The notes under the pieces: generated by a model
What the model saw: the letters and a program-made list of their open reading frames with translations, nothing else
Told to the model about the DNA's origin: nothing
Database searches by the model: none
Shown: piece by piece, positions 1-9,153 of the stretch
Layout of the letters: each line of letters starts with the position of its first letter
Numbering within the stretch: position 1 is the stretch's first letter
Program-made: the position numbers and the translations under genes
From: Sulfitobacter sabulilitoris
GTDB lineage: Bacteria > Pseudomonadota > Alphaproteobacteria > Rhodobacterales > Rhodobacteraceae
Length of the DNA: 64,000 nucleotides
Assembly: GCF_005887615.1 (NCBI RefSeq)
Contig: NZ_VANS01000004.1
Location: 186,001 to 250,000 of the forward strand
Reading direction: 5' to 3'

Positions 1-342
1 GAACCCCTTGAATTCGCCATATAGCTGCGCCGCAAGCGTCTTGTTGGGCGCAAGGATGATGGCCGGGCGCTGGGTTTCCTCGATCACCTTGGCCATGGTG
101 AAGGTCTTGCCGGTGCCGGTGGCGCCCAAAAGCACCTGATCGCGCTCGCCCGACCGCACGCCTTCCGACAATTCCCTGATCGCCGTGGGCTGGTCGCCCG
201 CGGGCGCGTATTCGGTGTTCATCACAAAGGTCTTGCCGCCCTCGAGCTTGGGGCGGCTGCGCACGTCGGGCGCGGGGTTGGCAAGCACCGCCTGCGTCTC
301 TGGCTTGCGTTCGGGCAGGCTGTCGGAATGGGCGTAGGCCAT
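1..342 (-). CDS. uvrB: UvrABC system protein B, N-terminal part (cut by window edge)
   Basis: Only the first 114 codons are inside the window; the gene continues past base 1. UvrB is the damage-verifying ATPase of nucleotide excision repair, working with UvrA and UvrC in the cytoplasm. The visible part has the Walker A motif GATGTGKT (residues 73-80), followed by [15 protein letters not shown], typical of UvrB. The family core starts at about residue 32; the first 30 residues are a short poorly conserved extension. AAGGAG lies about 7 bases upstream of the ATG. The gene is divergent from the NDUFS4-like gene. Confidence 0.95.
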   Translation of the reverse strand, partial: MAYAHSDSLPERKPETQAVLANPAPDVRSRPKLEGGKTFVMNTEYAPAGDQPTAIRELSEGVRSGERDQVLLGATGTGKTFTMAKVIEETQRPAIILAPNKTLAAQLYGEFKGF

Positions 343-510
343 TGGGGGCTCCTTCGTGGTGTGCTTTAGGTGATGCATCCGGCGCGAGGATCAAGACCCG
401 AGCCGCATCTTACCGCAGGCACGTGGCGTGCTCCACAGCGACAAAACGCATCTTGCCCCGCAGCGCCAAACATCCGATACACGAGGCATCGGACAGACAG
501 GAGCCCGCCC

Positions 511-822
511 ATGCGTGCACGCATCTATCAGCCCGCCCGGACCGCAATGTCATCGGGCACGGCCAAGACCCACCATTGGGTTCTGGAATTCTCGCCGGAG
601 TCACCGCGCGAGGTCGATCCGCTGATGGGCTGGACGTCGTCGGATGATACGCAGGCCCAGGTCAGGCTGCGCTTTGACACCAAGCAGGCGGCGGTGGACT
701 ACGCCCGCGAGCATGGCATCGACGCGCAGGTGCAGGAGCCGAAAAAGCGCAAGCCCAACATCCGCCCCGGCGGCTACGGCGAGAATTTCGCCACCGGCCG
801 CCGCGGGGCATGGACGCACTAG
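511..822 (+). CDS. NDUFS4-like NADH-ubiquinone oxidoreductase accessory subunit
   Basis: A 103-residue protein of the ETC complex I subunit (NDUFS4, 18 kDa) family, which is found in alphaproteobacteria and mitochondria and binds the matrix arm of complex I. Visible family features are an early [13 protein letters not shown] segment, then W-x-LEF, a PLMGW(T/S)SS block and a C-terminal [13 protein letters not shown] segment. The start at 511 is preferred over a longer upstream frame because AGGAG lies 8 bases before it and the upstream extension is not family-like. It is a single gene, away from any nuo operon in the window. Family assignment is firm; the role in complex I assembly is inferred from homologues. 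Confidence 0.88.
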   Translation: MRARIYQPARTAMSSGTAKTHHWVLEFSPESPREVDPLMGWTSSDDTQAQVRLRFDTKQAAVDYAREHGIDAQVQEPKKRKPNIRPGGYGENFATGRRGAWTH

Positions 823-1056
823 GGCAAGGCTTCGTCCGGCGGGGGGGCCGCACGCTCGCAGGACGTGTTGCCGCGCCGCGTGTTCAAGGCCCCATCGGAC
901 ATGACCGCGGCGTATCGAGTGCGCCGATGCGCAGCGCTTGGTGGCCATGCCTGCACGGCGCGAACGATCTTTCCGCAGGCCGCCGTCAGCCCGGAAAACC
1001 CCGGCATGACGTGTCTTGCCCAAAAGGAACCGACCGTTTACAGGTCGCGTGGGGAT

Positions 1057-1133
1057 GCTCCCTTAGCTCAACTGGATAGAGCAGTCGACTTCTAATCGAC
1101 AGGTTGAGGGTTCGAGTCCTTCAGGGAGCGCCA
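1057..1133 (+). tRNA. tRNA-Arg (anticodon TCT)
   Basis: A 77-base cloverleaf with the CCA end encoded. The acceptor stem pairs GCTCCCT with AGGGAGC. The D arm contains TAGCTCAACTGGATAGAGCA, the anticodon stem GTCGA/TCGAC encloses the loop CTTCTAA, giving anticodon TCT (reads AGA), and the T arm has GGTTCGAGTCC. Single tRNA, not in a cluster. The 206 bases after it contain no gene that I can recognise. Confidence 0.97.
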
Positions 1134-1339
1134 CATTTAAGAATCCCCATTGATTTATCACGGTCTTTTGTCGATCTATCGACGCTCGGGGGCGCTCGTT
1201 TCCAGGGTGCGCGATGTGTTCGCGCCGCCGGGAATACGTATCTGATCGGCGGCGCGGTTTCGCGGCCGGTCGTCGGCTTGCGCGTCGGACGTCATAGTCC
1301 TTTCACTGGGCGGGCCGTCTGCCGTATGGTCCCGATCAT

Positions 1340-1909
1340 ATGCAACACGATCCCTTTCACAGGCTTCCAGCCGATGCCGTTACGGTGCTGCCGGTCGGGC
1401 AGGGTGCCGTGATCTTTCGTCAGGGCGATCGCGCCACCGGCCTTTTCAGGGTGATCCGGGGCTCCGTCGTTTTGCGGCGCGCGACCGCAACCGGCGCGCC
1501 CGTGGTCCTGCATCGCGCCACCACCGGTCAGCTTTTTGCCGAAGCCTCGGTGTTTTCGGCGGAGTATCATTGCGACGCCGTCTGCACCCAGGACGGCGAT
1601 GTCGCGCGGATCGACAAGGCCGCTGTCGCGCAAGCGCTACGCGCGGACCCGGATTTCGCGGAAAGCTTTGCCCGCCTGCTGGCCGTGCAGGTGCAGCAAT
1701 ACCGCCAGATCCTTGAATTGATGTCGATCCAGTCGGCAAGGGACCGGGTGTTGTCGGCTGTGCATTCGGGGCTTTTGAGCGGATCGGTGGTGGAATTTTC
1801 GGCCCGCATCGGATTGACGCACGAGGCCTGCTACCGCGCCCTACGGCGTCTGGTGGACGAGGGGCGACTGGTCAAGACGGCACGCGGCCGCTACGGGCCA
1901 AAGCCATAG
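1340..1909 (+). CDS. Crp/Fnr-family transcriptional regulator
   Basis: A 189-residue regulator with an N-terminal cyclic-nucleotide-binding-type beta-roll (about residues 15-115), a long dimer helix around 120-140 and a C-terminal winged helix (ARIGLTHEACYRALRRL, about 155-171). It lacks the N-terminal cysteine cluster of true Fnr, so an iron-sulfur oxygen sensor is unlikely. Family members respond to effectors ranging from cAMP to redox; the effector here is unknown. It is convergent with the copper operon ending at 1955, so a role in copper control is possible by position only. No strong ribosome-binding site precedes the ATG, so the start is less certain. Confidence 0.85.
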   Translation: MQHDPFHRLPADAVTVLPVGQGAVIFRQGDRATGLFRVIRGSVVLRRATATGAPVVLHRATTGQLFAEASVFSAEYHCDAVCTQDGDVARIDKAAVAQALRADPDFAESFARLLAVQVQQYRQILELMSIQSARDRVLSAVHSGLLSGSVVEFSARIGLTHEACYRALRRLVDEGRLVKTARGRYGPKP

Positions 1910-1954
1910 GCCCCTGCGCGGTCAGGCGCGCGGTTGCCGATCCTGCGCCGGGGG

Positions 1955-2380
1955 TCAGTGGGGCGGGGTCCGGTCGGCCTGTGCCTTTTGTATGTGCTCG
2001 GGCCAGGTGGACCGGATATAGGCAAGGATGGTCCAGATCTCGTCCTCGGCAAGCTGTCCTTCAAAGCCGGGCATGCCGCTGTTGAACCCGTCGATGCCGC
2101 GCTGCGCCAACGCCTTGCGCCCGCCAAGCGCGGTGTAGTCGAACAACAGTTGGTTGTCGTGGTGCCAGGTGTGGCCCGTCTCGTCATGCGGCGGTGCGGG
2201 CAGGACGCCGTTTTCGTCCGGCGACCGCCAGTCCGGCTGACCTTCCAGATCCGCGCCGTGACAGGATGCACAGTTCCGGTCATAAAGCGTCTGACCGAGC
2301 GCGATGTCCCGGCCTGCAAGCTCATGCTCCGCCGATACCGCGGTGGCGCTGGCCAGAAGGGCGCCCAACAGCAGCCTCAT
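1955..2380 (-). CDS. Periplasmic c-type cytochrome, last gene of copper operon
   Basis: A 141-residue class I cytochrome c with a signal peptide (MRLLLGALLASATAVSA), one haem site CASCH (37-41) and a probable axial Met at 103 (SGMPGF). The ATG overlaps the stop of the multicopper oxidase (ATGA), so the two are translationally coupled. An insert of about 50 residues between the haem site and the Met is rich in His (HDETGHTWHHD), a plausible metal-binding stretch. Its likely role is electron transfer with, or metal handling for, the oxidase; no direct evidence for the partner. Confidence 0.88.
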   Translation of the reverse strand: MRLLLGALLASATAVSAEHELAGRDIALGQTLYDRNCASCHGADLEGQPDWRSPDENGVLPAPPHDETGHTWHHDNQLLFDYTALGGRKALAQRGIDGFNSGMPGFEGQLAEDEIWTILAYIRSTWPEHIQKAQADRTPPH

Positions 2381-3675
2381 GTCACTTCGACCCATGTCTT
2401 CATGCCCGCGGCCTGATGGCTGAGCATGTGACAATGCAGCATCCACCGCCCCGGATTGTCGAACACGCAGAGGATATCGCGCGTCTCGCCCGCCGCAACG
2501 AGGGAGGTATCGCGCAGATCGCCTGGATCGCCTTCGGGGGTCAGTTCGTGAAAATGGTGGCCGTGCAGGTGGATGCCATGCGGAAAGCGGGTGTCGTTGA
2601 CCAGGCTGATCCGGGCGGTTTCGCCTTGGGAAAATGACGCGAAAGGTTCGGGCCGCATGCCGGACAGGCCGTTGAACGACCATATGTCGTCACCCCCGTG
2701 ACGGCCCCCCATCGCACCGCCCGACATGGTCAGCGTCAGCCTTTGCGCGGGCGTGGACGGCGTCGCCACCCGGTTCGGGGCCAGCGCGGCGATGGTCGTG
2801 CCCCGTGGCGTCACCTCGCCCGACAGGTCCAGATCACCCAACCGGTAGTCGCCCTGGCGCGTCGCCATGTCGAGTCTGACAGGGCCGGTCACATCGGCAA
2901 TGATATCGACCCGCTGCGCCGGGGCCAGCACGATGTCGGCCATCGCGCGCGGCGCGGGCACGGGCATCCCGTCCAGCGCGACGACCCGCCCGTCCAGCCC
3001 GCCCAGGACAAGCGGAAAGATGCGGTCGGTCGCGCCGTTGATGATCCGCAGGCGGATGCGCTGCCCTGTGGCGACACGCGTCTGCGACAGAAAGGCCTTG
3101 GCATAATTACCCATGCGCCCGCCGTGGGCCATGTCATGCATGTTTCCGAAATCGTCCAGCAGGGTGCCGTCTTCGTCCAGCCGCCAGTCGGCCAGAAGGG
3201 CCACGATGTCGTGGTCCACGTCGGGCGGGGTGCTGTCCTCGACGATCAGCGGCCCCATCATCCCGCGCGCCACCTGCTCGTGCGACAAGTGGTGCGAATG
3301 ATACCAATAGGTGCCCGCGTCGGGGGCGACAAAGCCATAGTCGAACGCCTCTCCCGGCGCGACCGGATCCTGCGTCAGGCCGGGCACGCCGTCCATCGGG
3401 TTGGGCAGCCTGATGCCGTGCCAGTGTACCGCCGATCCCTGCTGCAGGCGGTTCTCGAAGGCCACGCTCAGCCGTTCACCCTGGCCGACGCGCACTTCGG
3501 GGCCGGGCACGGACCCGTTGAACCCAAGCAGTTGGGTCGGGCCGTTGCCCGGCGGCAAAAGAACCTGCTGCACCGGTTGCGCGATCAGCCGCGTCTGTGC
3601 CGCCCCCGCACCAAAGCTCGCCCGCGGGATCAGGGTGGTGGCCAGCATGGCCGCGATGAAATCTCGTCTGTGCAT
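2377..3675 (-). CDS. Multicopper oxidase (CopA/CueO type), Tat-exported
   Basis: A 432-residue multicopper oxidase, which couples one-electron oxidation of substrate such as Cu(I) to reduction of oxygen to water in the periplasm. All copper sites are visible: HWHG and WYHSH in the first domain, HGIHLHGHHFHEL, and HCHMLSHQAAGM (414-425) containing the type 1 Cys415, His420 and Met425. The N-terminus MHRRDFIAAML has a twin-arginine signal. The protein is shorter than CueO (about 516) and lacks the Met-rich insert. It lies in an operon with copC and copD, which points to copper detoxification. Confidence 0.93.
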   Translation of the reverse strand: MHRRDFIAAMLATTLIPRASFGAGAAQTRLIAQPVQQVLLPPGNGPTQLLGFNGSVPGPEVRVGQGERLSVAFENRLQQGSAVHWHGIRLPNPMDGVPGLTQDPVAPGEAFDYGFVAPDAGTYWYHSHHLSHEQVARGMMGPLIVEDSTPPDVDHDIVALLADWRLDEDGTLLDDFGNMHDMAHGGRMGNYAKAFLSQTRVATGQRIRLRIINGATDRIFPLVLGGLDGRVVALDGMPVPAPRAMADIVLAPAQRVDIIADVTGPVRLDMATRQGDYRLGDLDLSGEVTPRGTTIAALAPNRVATPSTPAQRLTLTMSGGAMGGRHGGDDIWSFNGLSGMRPEPFASFSQGETARISLVNDTRFPHGIHLHGHHFHELTPEGDPGDLRDTSLVAAGETRDILCVFDNPGRWMLHCHMLSHQAAGMKTWVEVT

Positions 3676-3683
3676 GGTGCCTC

Positions 3684-4532
3684 TCAGGTTGGCAGGCTAA
3701 GCGAAGTCGTCAATACGGCCGTGGCCAGAAGAATCGCGCAGACGACGGCCCATTCCAGGGTGATCGACGTCGCCAGATGCGCCGCCGCCCGTTCGTCGCC
3801 GCGCATCAGGGCAGGCGCGAACCGCAGCTTGTTGGCCGCCGCAAGTCCCAGCAGCAGGGCGACGAGCCCGACTTTGGCAAGCAGCGACTGCCCATAGCCC
3901 GTCCCGACAAGCGCATCCACCGATCCGACCAGATAATAGGACAATGTCCCCCCGGCAACGATCAGCGCGGGCACCACGAGGCTGGCGATCCGACCGAACA
4001 GGTGGCTGACGTCGGCGGCCCGGGGCAGATCCATGCGCGTCGTCACCAGCCGCCTGAGCGGTGCAAGGATTCCGATCCAGAAGGCGACGGCCGCGAGGTG
4101 AAATATCAGCACCGCGTCCAAGGCAAGGTCATCGCGGGCCGCGATATGGCCCACGTGATTGAACGACCACACCGCAAGCCCGGCCCCGACCACGGCGACC
4201 CAAATCCCGACCTGCCCGAGACATGCGCCCAGCACGATCAGCCCGAGCCCGGCAATCCGGTAGCCAAGCGCCACGCCCGGCGAGGTGTCCCACAAGAGGC
4301 CCAGCATCTCGGGGTCGGTCATTCCGGAGGCATCGCCGGTCAGCGCGGCGCCTTTGAGTGCGAACGACAGACCCGCCGCCACCAGACCCGTCAGTGCAAA
4401 GCCCACCGCCAGACCGCGATACCGATCGAGCCGGAACAGCGCCGCGCAAAGCATCACGCCCGCCGCGGCCAGAACGCCGAGATACAGCGCGAACTGCGTC
4501 GCGACGGTCGCCACGTCCCAAAGATCCGGCAT
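3684..4532 (-). CDS. copD: CopD-family copper resistance membrane protein
   Basis: A 282-residue inner-membrane protein with about eight hydrophobic helices and the CopD signature around the 130-170 region (HVGHIAARDD followed by FHLAAVAFWIGILAPL). CopD proteins are thought to move copper across the inner membrane together with CopC. Only 3 bases separate it from copC upstream and 8 from the multicopper oxidase downstream, so these are one transcription unit. Start chosen at ATG 4532, where the hydrophobic N-terminus begins. Confidence 0.9.
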   Translation of the reverse strand: MPDLWDVATVATQFALYLGVLAAAGVMLCAALFRLDRYRGLAVGFALTGLVAAGLSFALKGAALTGDASGMTDPEMLGLLWDTSPGVALGYRIAGLGLIVLGACLGQVGIWVAVVGAGLAVWSFNHVGHIAARDDLALDAVLIFHLAAVAFWIGILAPLRRLVTTRMDLPRAADVSHLFGRIASLVVPALIVAGGTLSYYLVGSVDALVGTGYGQSLLAKVGLVALLLGLAAANKLRFAPALMRGDERAAAHLATSITLEWAVVCAILLATAVLTTSLSLPT

Positions 4533-4535
4533 CGG

Positions 4536-4877
4536 CTATTCGACCGTAAAGCCGAAACGCCCGGTCAGCGGGTGACCATCGTCGCCAAGGCCGCGCCACT
4601 CGATCACGTAGGTGCCCGGGCCCATGCCCTCCAGCGGCAGCGCGAAACCGGTGGCGAAACTTGTCTGATCGCCCAGGTCCAGATCGACAGGATCGTGATC
4701 GGCATGGGTCGCCTGCACCCGCGTCAGTCGGATGTCGCGCATGAAGGTCATCGTCACCTCGGTCGGCACGGCGCCCGCGACGGCCCCGTCGGCGGGCGTT
4801 GTCGCCTTGAGCGGGGAATGCGCAAGCACTCCGGTAGCCAAAAGGCTTAATGCAGCCGCGAGAAAATGGTGTTTCAT
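4536..4877 (-). CDS. copC: CopC-type periplasmic copper-binding protein
   Basis: A 113-residue CopC. The signal peptide ends in LAH, so the mature protein would begin with His20 (HSPLKATTPADGA), the histidine that forms the Cu(II) site in CopC proteins. The rest matches the beta-barrel with VTMTFMRDIRL and a C-terminal GHPLTGRFGFTVE. CopC binds copper in the periplasm and passes it to CopD, encoded next. It is short and lacks the Met-rich Cu(I) loop, which is common in alphaproteobacterial forms. Confidence 0.93.
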   Translation of the reverse strand: MKHHFLAAALSLLATGVLAHSPLKATTPADGAVAGAVPTEVTMTFMRDIRLTRVQATHADHDPVDLDLGDQTSFATGFALPLEGMGPGTYVIEWRGLGDDGHPLTGRFGFTVE

Positions 4878-4898
4878 CGTGTAAGTCCCGTCATGTTT

Positions 4899-5333
4899 TC
4901 AGTTGATTCCGTTGGCGCGTTGCAGTTCGCGAATATAGGTGATGATGGTGGCGACGTCCGCGCGCGTCACGCCCTCGACCGGCGGCATGTTGCCGAACGG
5001 CCAGTGATGGGCCCGCACACCCTGCGCCGCCGCCATCTGAAAGCTTTCGTCGCCGTGGTGGCCGGGTTCATAGATGACATGCACCAGCGGCGGGGCGATC
5101 CCGTCCTGTCCGGCGGCATTGTTCCCGTGACAGGCGGCGCATTTGGCCTCGAACGCCCGCTGCCCGAGGACGGCCTCTTCCGACAGGGTATCGGGCAGCG
5201 TCACATCCGCAAGGGGGCCGCCTTGCACCGCGTCCCCCTCCGCCCCGTTCAGGACGGGGGCGGGCGTCGGCCACAGGGCATAGGCCAGCCCGATGGCCAC
5301 GACGACGACGCCTGCAATTCCCGATGCCTTCAT
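4899..5333 (-). CDS. Membrane-anchored c-type cytochrome, first gene of copper operon
   Basis: A 144-residue class I cytochrome c. An N-terminal hydrophobic segment (about residues 5-22) is probably an uncleaved anchor or signal. The haem site is CAACH (65-69), the axial Met is likely M116 in FGNMPPV, and a CxxCH-proximal NAAGQDG loop is present. It is the first gene after the CueR-type promoter at 5365-5395 and is 21 bases before copC, so it should be copper-induced. A cytochrome c at both ends of a copC-copD-oxidase operon suggests that electron transfer is part of the copper response. Confidence 0.88.
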   Translation of the reverse strand: MKASGIAGVVVVAIGLAYALWPTPAPVLNGAEGDAVQGGPLADVTLPDTLSEEAVLGQRAFEAKCAACHGNNAAGQDGIAPPLVHVIYEPGHHGDESFQMAAAQGVRAHHWPFGNMPPVEGVTRADVATIITYIRELQRANGIN

Positions 5334-5364
5334 GATTCCCTCGTTTTCCGGTCGTTTCGCGGTA

Positions 5365-5395
5365 TCGTTACACTTTCCAGCAGGGGGAAGGTCAA
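5365..5395 (-). promoter_or_regulatory. CueR/HmrR-type copper-responsive promoter
   Basis: Read on the minus strand: -35 TTGACC (5390-5395), a 19-bp spacer (5371-5389) and -10 TAACGA (5365-5370). The spacer holds the dyad ACCTTCC-N7-GGAAAGT, one mismatch from the ideal CueR operator ACCTTCC-N7-GGAAGGT. The 19-bp spacing is the hallmark of MerR-family metal promoters, and the arrangement is nearly the same as the E. coli copA promoter. The cytochrome start is 32 bases downstream. No CueR gene is in the window; it must be elsewhere. Confidence 0.88.
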
Positions 5396-5683
5396 ACGCA
5401 AGACCATCACAGCTTTGCGAGGGCCGGAGGGCGGCCCCGACGACCGCCGTGCGCGCGCGTCACGCGCCCGGAGCGGCGCTGACCCGTTGTCGTTGCTTCG
5501 GGGATCGGCGGTTCTCGGGCCATAACGTCCTCGACAGTCCGAACGCGGCGGATATTGTGGCCGCATTGATCGCCTTGGCCGGACCGGGCCGTTTTTCGCG
5601 AACGGACATCGGGCCCGCCCGACGCGATCGCACACCGCATGACAACCGCCCGGCGCCCAAAGGCCGACCGTGCGGGGAAAAGG
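5396..5683. other. Intergenic stretch with no recognised gene
   Basis: About 290 bases between the copper promoter and the amidase start. The short open frames here are GC-driven and lack family features or good ribosome-binding sites. It should hold the promoter of the amidase, but I cannot point to one convincingly. Confidence 0.6.
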
Positions 5684-7147
5684 ATGACGATGCTGACCCT
5701 TGATGACCGCGACGCGACAGGCTGGGCCGAGGCCGTGAGATCGGGCGAGGTCACCCCCGACGCCCTGCTGGATGCCGCGCTTGCCCGCGTGGCGGCGGTG
5801 AACCCCGCGTTGAACGCCGTGGTGCTGATGCAAGAGGACCGCGCCCGCGCCGCCATCGCCGCCGGGCTGCCCGACGGACCCTTTCGCGGCGTGCCGTTTC
5901 TGATCAAGGATCTGGGCGCGGAAGCAAGGGATTTCCCGTCACACAACGGATCGAACCTGACGCGCGACACACGGTATTCCTACGACAGCGAAATCTTTGC
6001 GCGGATGCGCGCCACCGGCATGGTGACATTTGGCCGAACCCCCTCGCCCGAGGGCGGCATCGGCCCTGTCACCGAAAGCACGGTCTATGGCGCGCCGGTG
6101 CGCAACCCGTGGAATACCGACCACACCCCCGGCGGGTCGTCGGGCGGGGCGGGGGCGGCGGTGGCGGCCGGCATCGTGCCGATGGCGCATGGATCGGACG
6201 GCGGCGGATCGGTGCGGATCCCCGCGTCAAGCTCGGGGCTCTTCGGGTTCAAGGCGACGCGCGCACGCTTTCCCGACGGACCCGCCGCCGGCGAAGGCTG
6301 GGCCGGCATGGCGATCGACGGGTTCCTGTCGCGCACCGTCCGCGACAGCGCGACGATGATGGATGCCTGCGCGGGGCCGGACCTGGGCGCGCCCTATGTC
6401 GCGCCGCCCCTTGGCGCGGGATATGCCGCCGCGATCACGCAGACGCCCGCGCGCCTGCGCATCGGGGTCTGCGACACGCGCTTTACCGGAGAGGCGATAC
6501 ACCCGGACTGCGCGCAGGGCGTGCGCAACACCGCCGCCCTGCTCGAAGGACTTGGCCACCACGTCGCGCCCGCGCGTCCGCAGGCCGACCACCATGGCAT
6601 GATGCGCGCCTGGACCAGGATCGTCGCCTGCGGCACCGCGCTCAGCATCACCGCGACGCTCAAGGCCAAGGGCCGCGACCTGCGCCAGGGCGATATCGAA
6701 GGCGTGTCGCGCGGTGCCATGGCCTTTGCCAGCGGCATTTCGGGCGCGGACTATCTGGCGGCGGTGGGCAAGGTCCACGCCTACGGGCGCGAAATGGCCG
6801 CGGCCTTTGCCGATTACGACATCCTGCTGTCATCGACCCTGGCCGAGCCGCCCGCCCGCATCGGCAGGTTCGACCACAGCAGCGAGGATTACGAAGCCTA
6901 CCGCGTCGGCCCCGAGGGCGTGTTCGCCTATTCGCCCTTCTGCGCCACCTTCAACGCCAGCGGCCAGCCCGCCGCGTCGTTGCCGATGCACTGGACCGAC
7001 GGCGGTCTGCCCGTGGGCGTTCACCTGGCCGCGCCCTTCGGCCATGACGAGGTCCTGATCGCGCTCTGCGCGGAACTTGAGCAGGCGCAGCCGTGGTTCA
7101 ACCGCCGCCCGCCCATGATTGCCGATCTGCTTGCCAAACCGGGATGA
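5684..7147 (+). CDS. Amidase, amidase-signature family
   Basis: A 487-residue amidase-signature enzyme that hydrolyses a carboxylic amide with a Ser-cisSer-Lys triad. The triad is visible as Lys75 (PFLIKD), Ser152 (PGGSSGGAGAA) and Ser176 (GSDGGGSVRIPAS), with the 24-residue Ser-Ser spacing usual for the family. The substrate is not predictable; neighbours suggest a nitrogenous compound such as an amide of a polyamine or amino acid. The start at 5684 or the in-frame ATG at 5690 fits the GGGGAAAAGG upstream; a longer frame from 5639 is less likely. The PotABCD-like transporter follows after 36 bases, probably in one operon. Confidence 0.9.
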   Translation: MTMLTLDDRDATGWAEAVRSGEVTPDALLDAALARVAAVNPALNAVVLMQEDRARAAIAAGLPDGPFRGVPFLIKDLGAEARDFPSHNGSNLTRDTRYSYDSEIFARMRATGMVTFGRTPSPEGGIGPVTESTVYGAPVRNPWNTDHTPGGSSGGAGAAVAAGIVPMAHGSDGGGSVRIPASSSGLFGFKATRARFPDGPAAGEGWAGMAIDGFLSRTVRDSATMMDACAGPDLGAPYVAPPLGAGYAAAITQTPARLRIGVCDTRFTGEAIHPDCAQGVRNTAALLEGLGHHVAPARPQADHHGMMRAWTRIVACGTALSITATLKAKGRDLRQGDIEGVSRGAMAFASGISGADYLAAVGKVHAYGREMAAAFADYDILLSSTLAEPPARIGRFDHSSEDYEAYRVGPEGVFAYSPFCATFNASGQPAASLPMHWTDGGLPVGVHLAAPFGHDEVLIALCAELEQAQPWFNRRPPMIADLLAKPG

Positions 7148-7183
7148 CGCGCCCATCGTAAGACATTGAAAAGGGGATCCCAG

Positions 7184-8251
7184 GTGACCGACACGCCCGC
7201 CGTCGAGGCCCGCAACACCGTCAAGACCTATGGCGTCGGCGCCTCAGCCGTCAACGCGCTGGACGATGTGTCCATCACCATCGCAAAGGGCGAATTCTTT
7301 ACCCTTCTGGGGCCCTCGGGCTGCGGCAAGACAACGCTGCTGCGCTGCATCGCGGGGTTCGAGACGCCGACCTCCGGCGCGATCCTGCTGTCGGGGCGCG
7401 ACATCACCGCGACCCCGCCCAACGCGCGGCCCGTCAACACGGTGTTCCAGTCCTACGCGCTGTTTCCGCATCTGACGGTGGCCGCCAACATCGCCTTCGG
7501 CCTGCAGATGCTGGGCAAATCCAGGGCCGAGGTCGCGCAGACCGTCGAGCGTGTTCTGGCGCTGGTCCGGCTGGAGAGTTTCGCCGACCGCCTGCCGCAG
7601 CAGTTGTCTGGCGGCCAGCAGCAGCGCGTGGCCCTGGCGCGCGCGCTGGCGCCCGCGCCGCAGGTTCTGCTGCTGGACGAGCCGCTGTCGGCGCTGGATC
7701 TGAAACTGCGCAAGGAAATGCAAAGCGAACTGAAGCGCCTGCAGACCGAGACCGGGATCACCTTTGTCTTTGTCACCCACGATCAGGAAGAGGCGCTGAC
7801 CATGTCCAACCGCATCGGTGTGATGTCGGCGGGCAGGCTTTTGCAGGTGGGCACCCCGCGCGAGATCTACGATCGGCCGCGGAACCGTTTTGTCGCGGAT
7901 TTTATCGGCGAAACGAATTTCCTGGTGGGCACGGTGGTGCCGGGCGGTGTGCGCCTGGCCACCGGCGACACGCTGGCCGTGCCGCTGAACGGCCATTCGG
8001 GCGAGGTGACGCTGACCGTGCGCCCCGAACAGATCCGCATCGCGGCCGATGGCACGGGCGGCACGATCCCCGCGCGCGTGACGCAGACGACCTATTTCGG
8101 GACCGATACGCATTATCACCTGCAACTGGGCGACGGCAGCGCACTGGTCGCGCGGCTGCAATCGCGGGCCGGCGGCGATGATGCCCATGCACAGGGCGAC
8201 GCCGTGGGCGTACAGATCGACGCCGGCACCCTGCAGGTTCTGGGGGAGTGA
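7184..8251 (+). CDS. PotA-like ABC transporter ATP-binding protein
   Basis: A 355-residue importer ATPase of the spermidine/putrescine (PotA) type. It shows Walker A GPSGCGKT (43-50), signature LSGGQQQR, Walker [12 protein letters not shown], the H-loop FVTHDQEEA and a C-terminal TOBE domain (about 280-355). It energises uptake through the two permeases encoded next. The GTG at 7184 is chosen because AAGGGG lies 7 bases before it; an in-frame TTG at 7166 has no such site. It overlaps the next gene by one base. Confidence 0.92.
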   Translation: MTDTPAVEARNTVKTYGVGASAVNALDDVSITIAKGEFFTLLGPSGCGKTTLLRCIAGFETPTSGAILLSGRDITATPPNARPVNTVFQSYALFPHLTVAANIAFGLQMLGKSRAEVAQTVERVLALVRLESFADRLPQQLSGGQQQRVALARALAPAPQVLLLDEPLSALDLKLRKEMQSELKRLQTETGITFVFVTHDQEEALTMSNRIGVMSAGRLLQVGTPREIYDRPRNRFVADFIGETNFLVGTVVPGGVRLATGDTLAVPLNGHSGEVTLTVRPEQIRIAADGTGGTIPARVTQTTYFGTDTHYHLQLGDGSALVARLQSRAGGDDAHAQGDAVGVQIDAGTLQVLGE

Positions 8252-9153
8252 TGCGCGCAAAGACACACCGGCGCAGCAAGGGGCTGAACGGCTGGCTGCT
8301 GTCGCTGCCGGCGTTGGTGCTGCTGCTGATCGCGGCCAGTGGCCCGCTGCTGATCGTGGTGATCTATTCCTTTCTGGAGCCGGGCGATTATTCCGGGGTG
8401 CGCTGGACGTTTTCGACCGATGCGTGGTTCCGCATCCTGTTCCAGCGCGACATCTTTGACGGCACGGTCAGCCTTGCCGACGCCAACCTGTCAATCTTCT
8501 GGCGGTCGGTGAAACTGTCGCTGGCCACCACGCTGATCGCCTTTGTGCTTGGCCTTCCGACGGCGTGGTTCATCGCCACGCGCACCCCTGCCGCGCGCGC
8601 CGTCTGGCTGTTCCTGATCACCATCCCCTTCTGGACCAACCTGCTGATCCGCACCTTCGCCATCATGGAGGTCATTCGCAATCAGGGTCTGATGAACACC
8701 GCGCTGATCAACCTCGGCCTGATCGAGACACCCATTCAGGTGCTCTATACCGATACCGCGGTGCTGATCGGGATGGCCTATGTCTATCTTCCGCTGATGG
8801 TGTTGCCACTCTTTGCCGCCATCGACCGCTTCGATTTCAAGCTGATCGAGGCGGGCTACGATCTCTACGCCTCTCGCATGGGGGTGTTGCGGCGCGTTGT
8901 GCTGCCGATCATCCGGCCGGGCATCGTGGCGGGCTGCATCCTGGTGTTCGTGCCCAGCCTTGGCGCCTACGTGACGCCGCGCGTTCTGGGCGGGGGCAAG
9001 AACATGATGATCGGCAACTTCATCGAATTGCAGTTCGGGCAGGGCCAGAACTGGCCGCTGGGCTCGGCCCTGTCGATGGTGTTGCTGATCGTGGTGTTGG
9101 CCGCACTGCTGATCTATACGCGGGTGTCGTCGCGGGATGATCCGAATGGCTAG
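8251..9153 (+). CDS. PotB-like ABC transporter permease
   Basis: A 300-residue inner-membrane permease with about six helices and the binding-protein-dependent transport loop (EAGYDLYASRMGVLRRVVLPIIRPGI, in parts) that contacts the ATPase. The start is the ATG in the TGATG overlap with the ATPase stop, with GGGGGAG just upstream; a GTG three bases earlier is possible. It pairs with the PotC-like permease. Confidence 0.92.
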   Translation: MRAKTHRRSKGLNGWLLSLPALVLLLIAASGPLLIVVIYSFLEPGDYSGVRWTFSTDAWFRILFQRDIFDGTVSLADANLSIFWRSVKLSLATTLIAFVLGLPTAWFIATRTPAARAVWLFLITIPFWTNLLIRTFAIMEVIRNQGLMNTALINLGLIETPIQVLYTDTAVLIGMAYVYLPLMVLPLFAAIDRFDFKLIEAGYDLYASRMGVLRRVVLPIIRPGIVAGCILVFVPSLGAYVTPRVLGGGKNMMIGNFIELQFGQGQNWPLGSALSMVLLIVVLAALLIYTRVSSRDDPNG

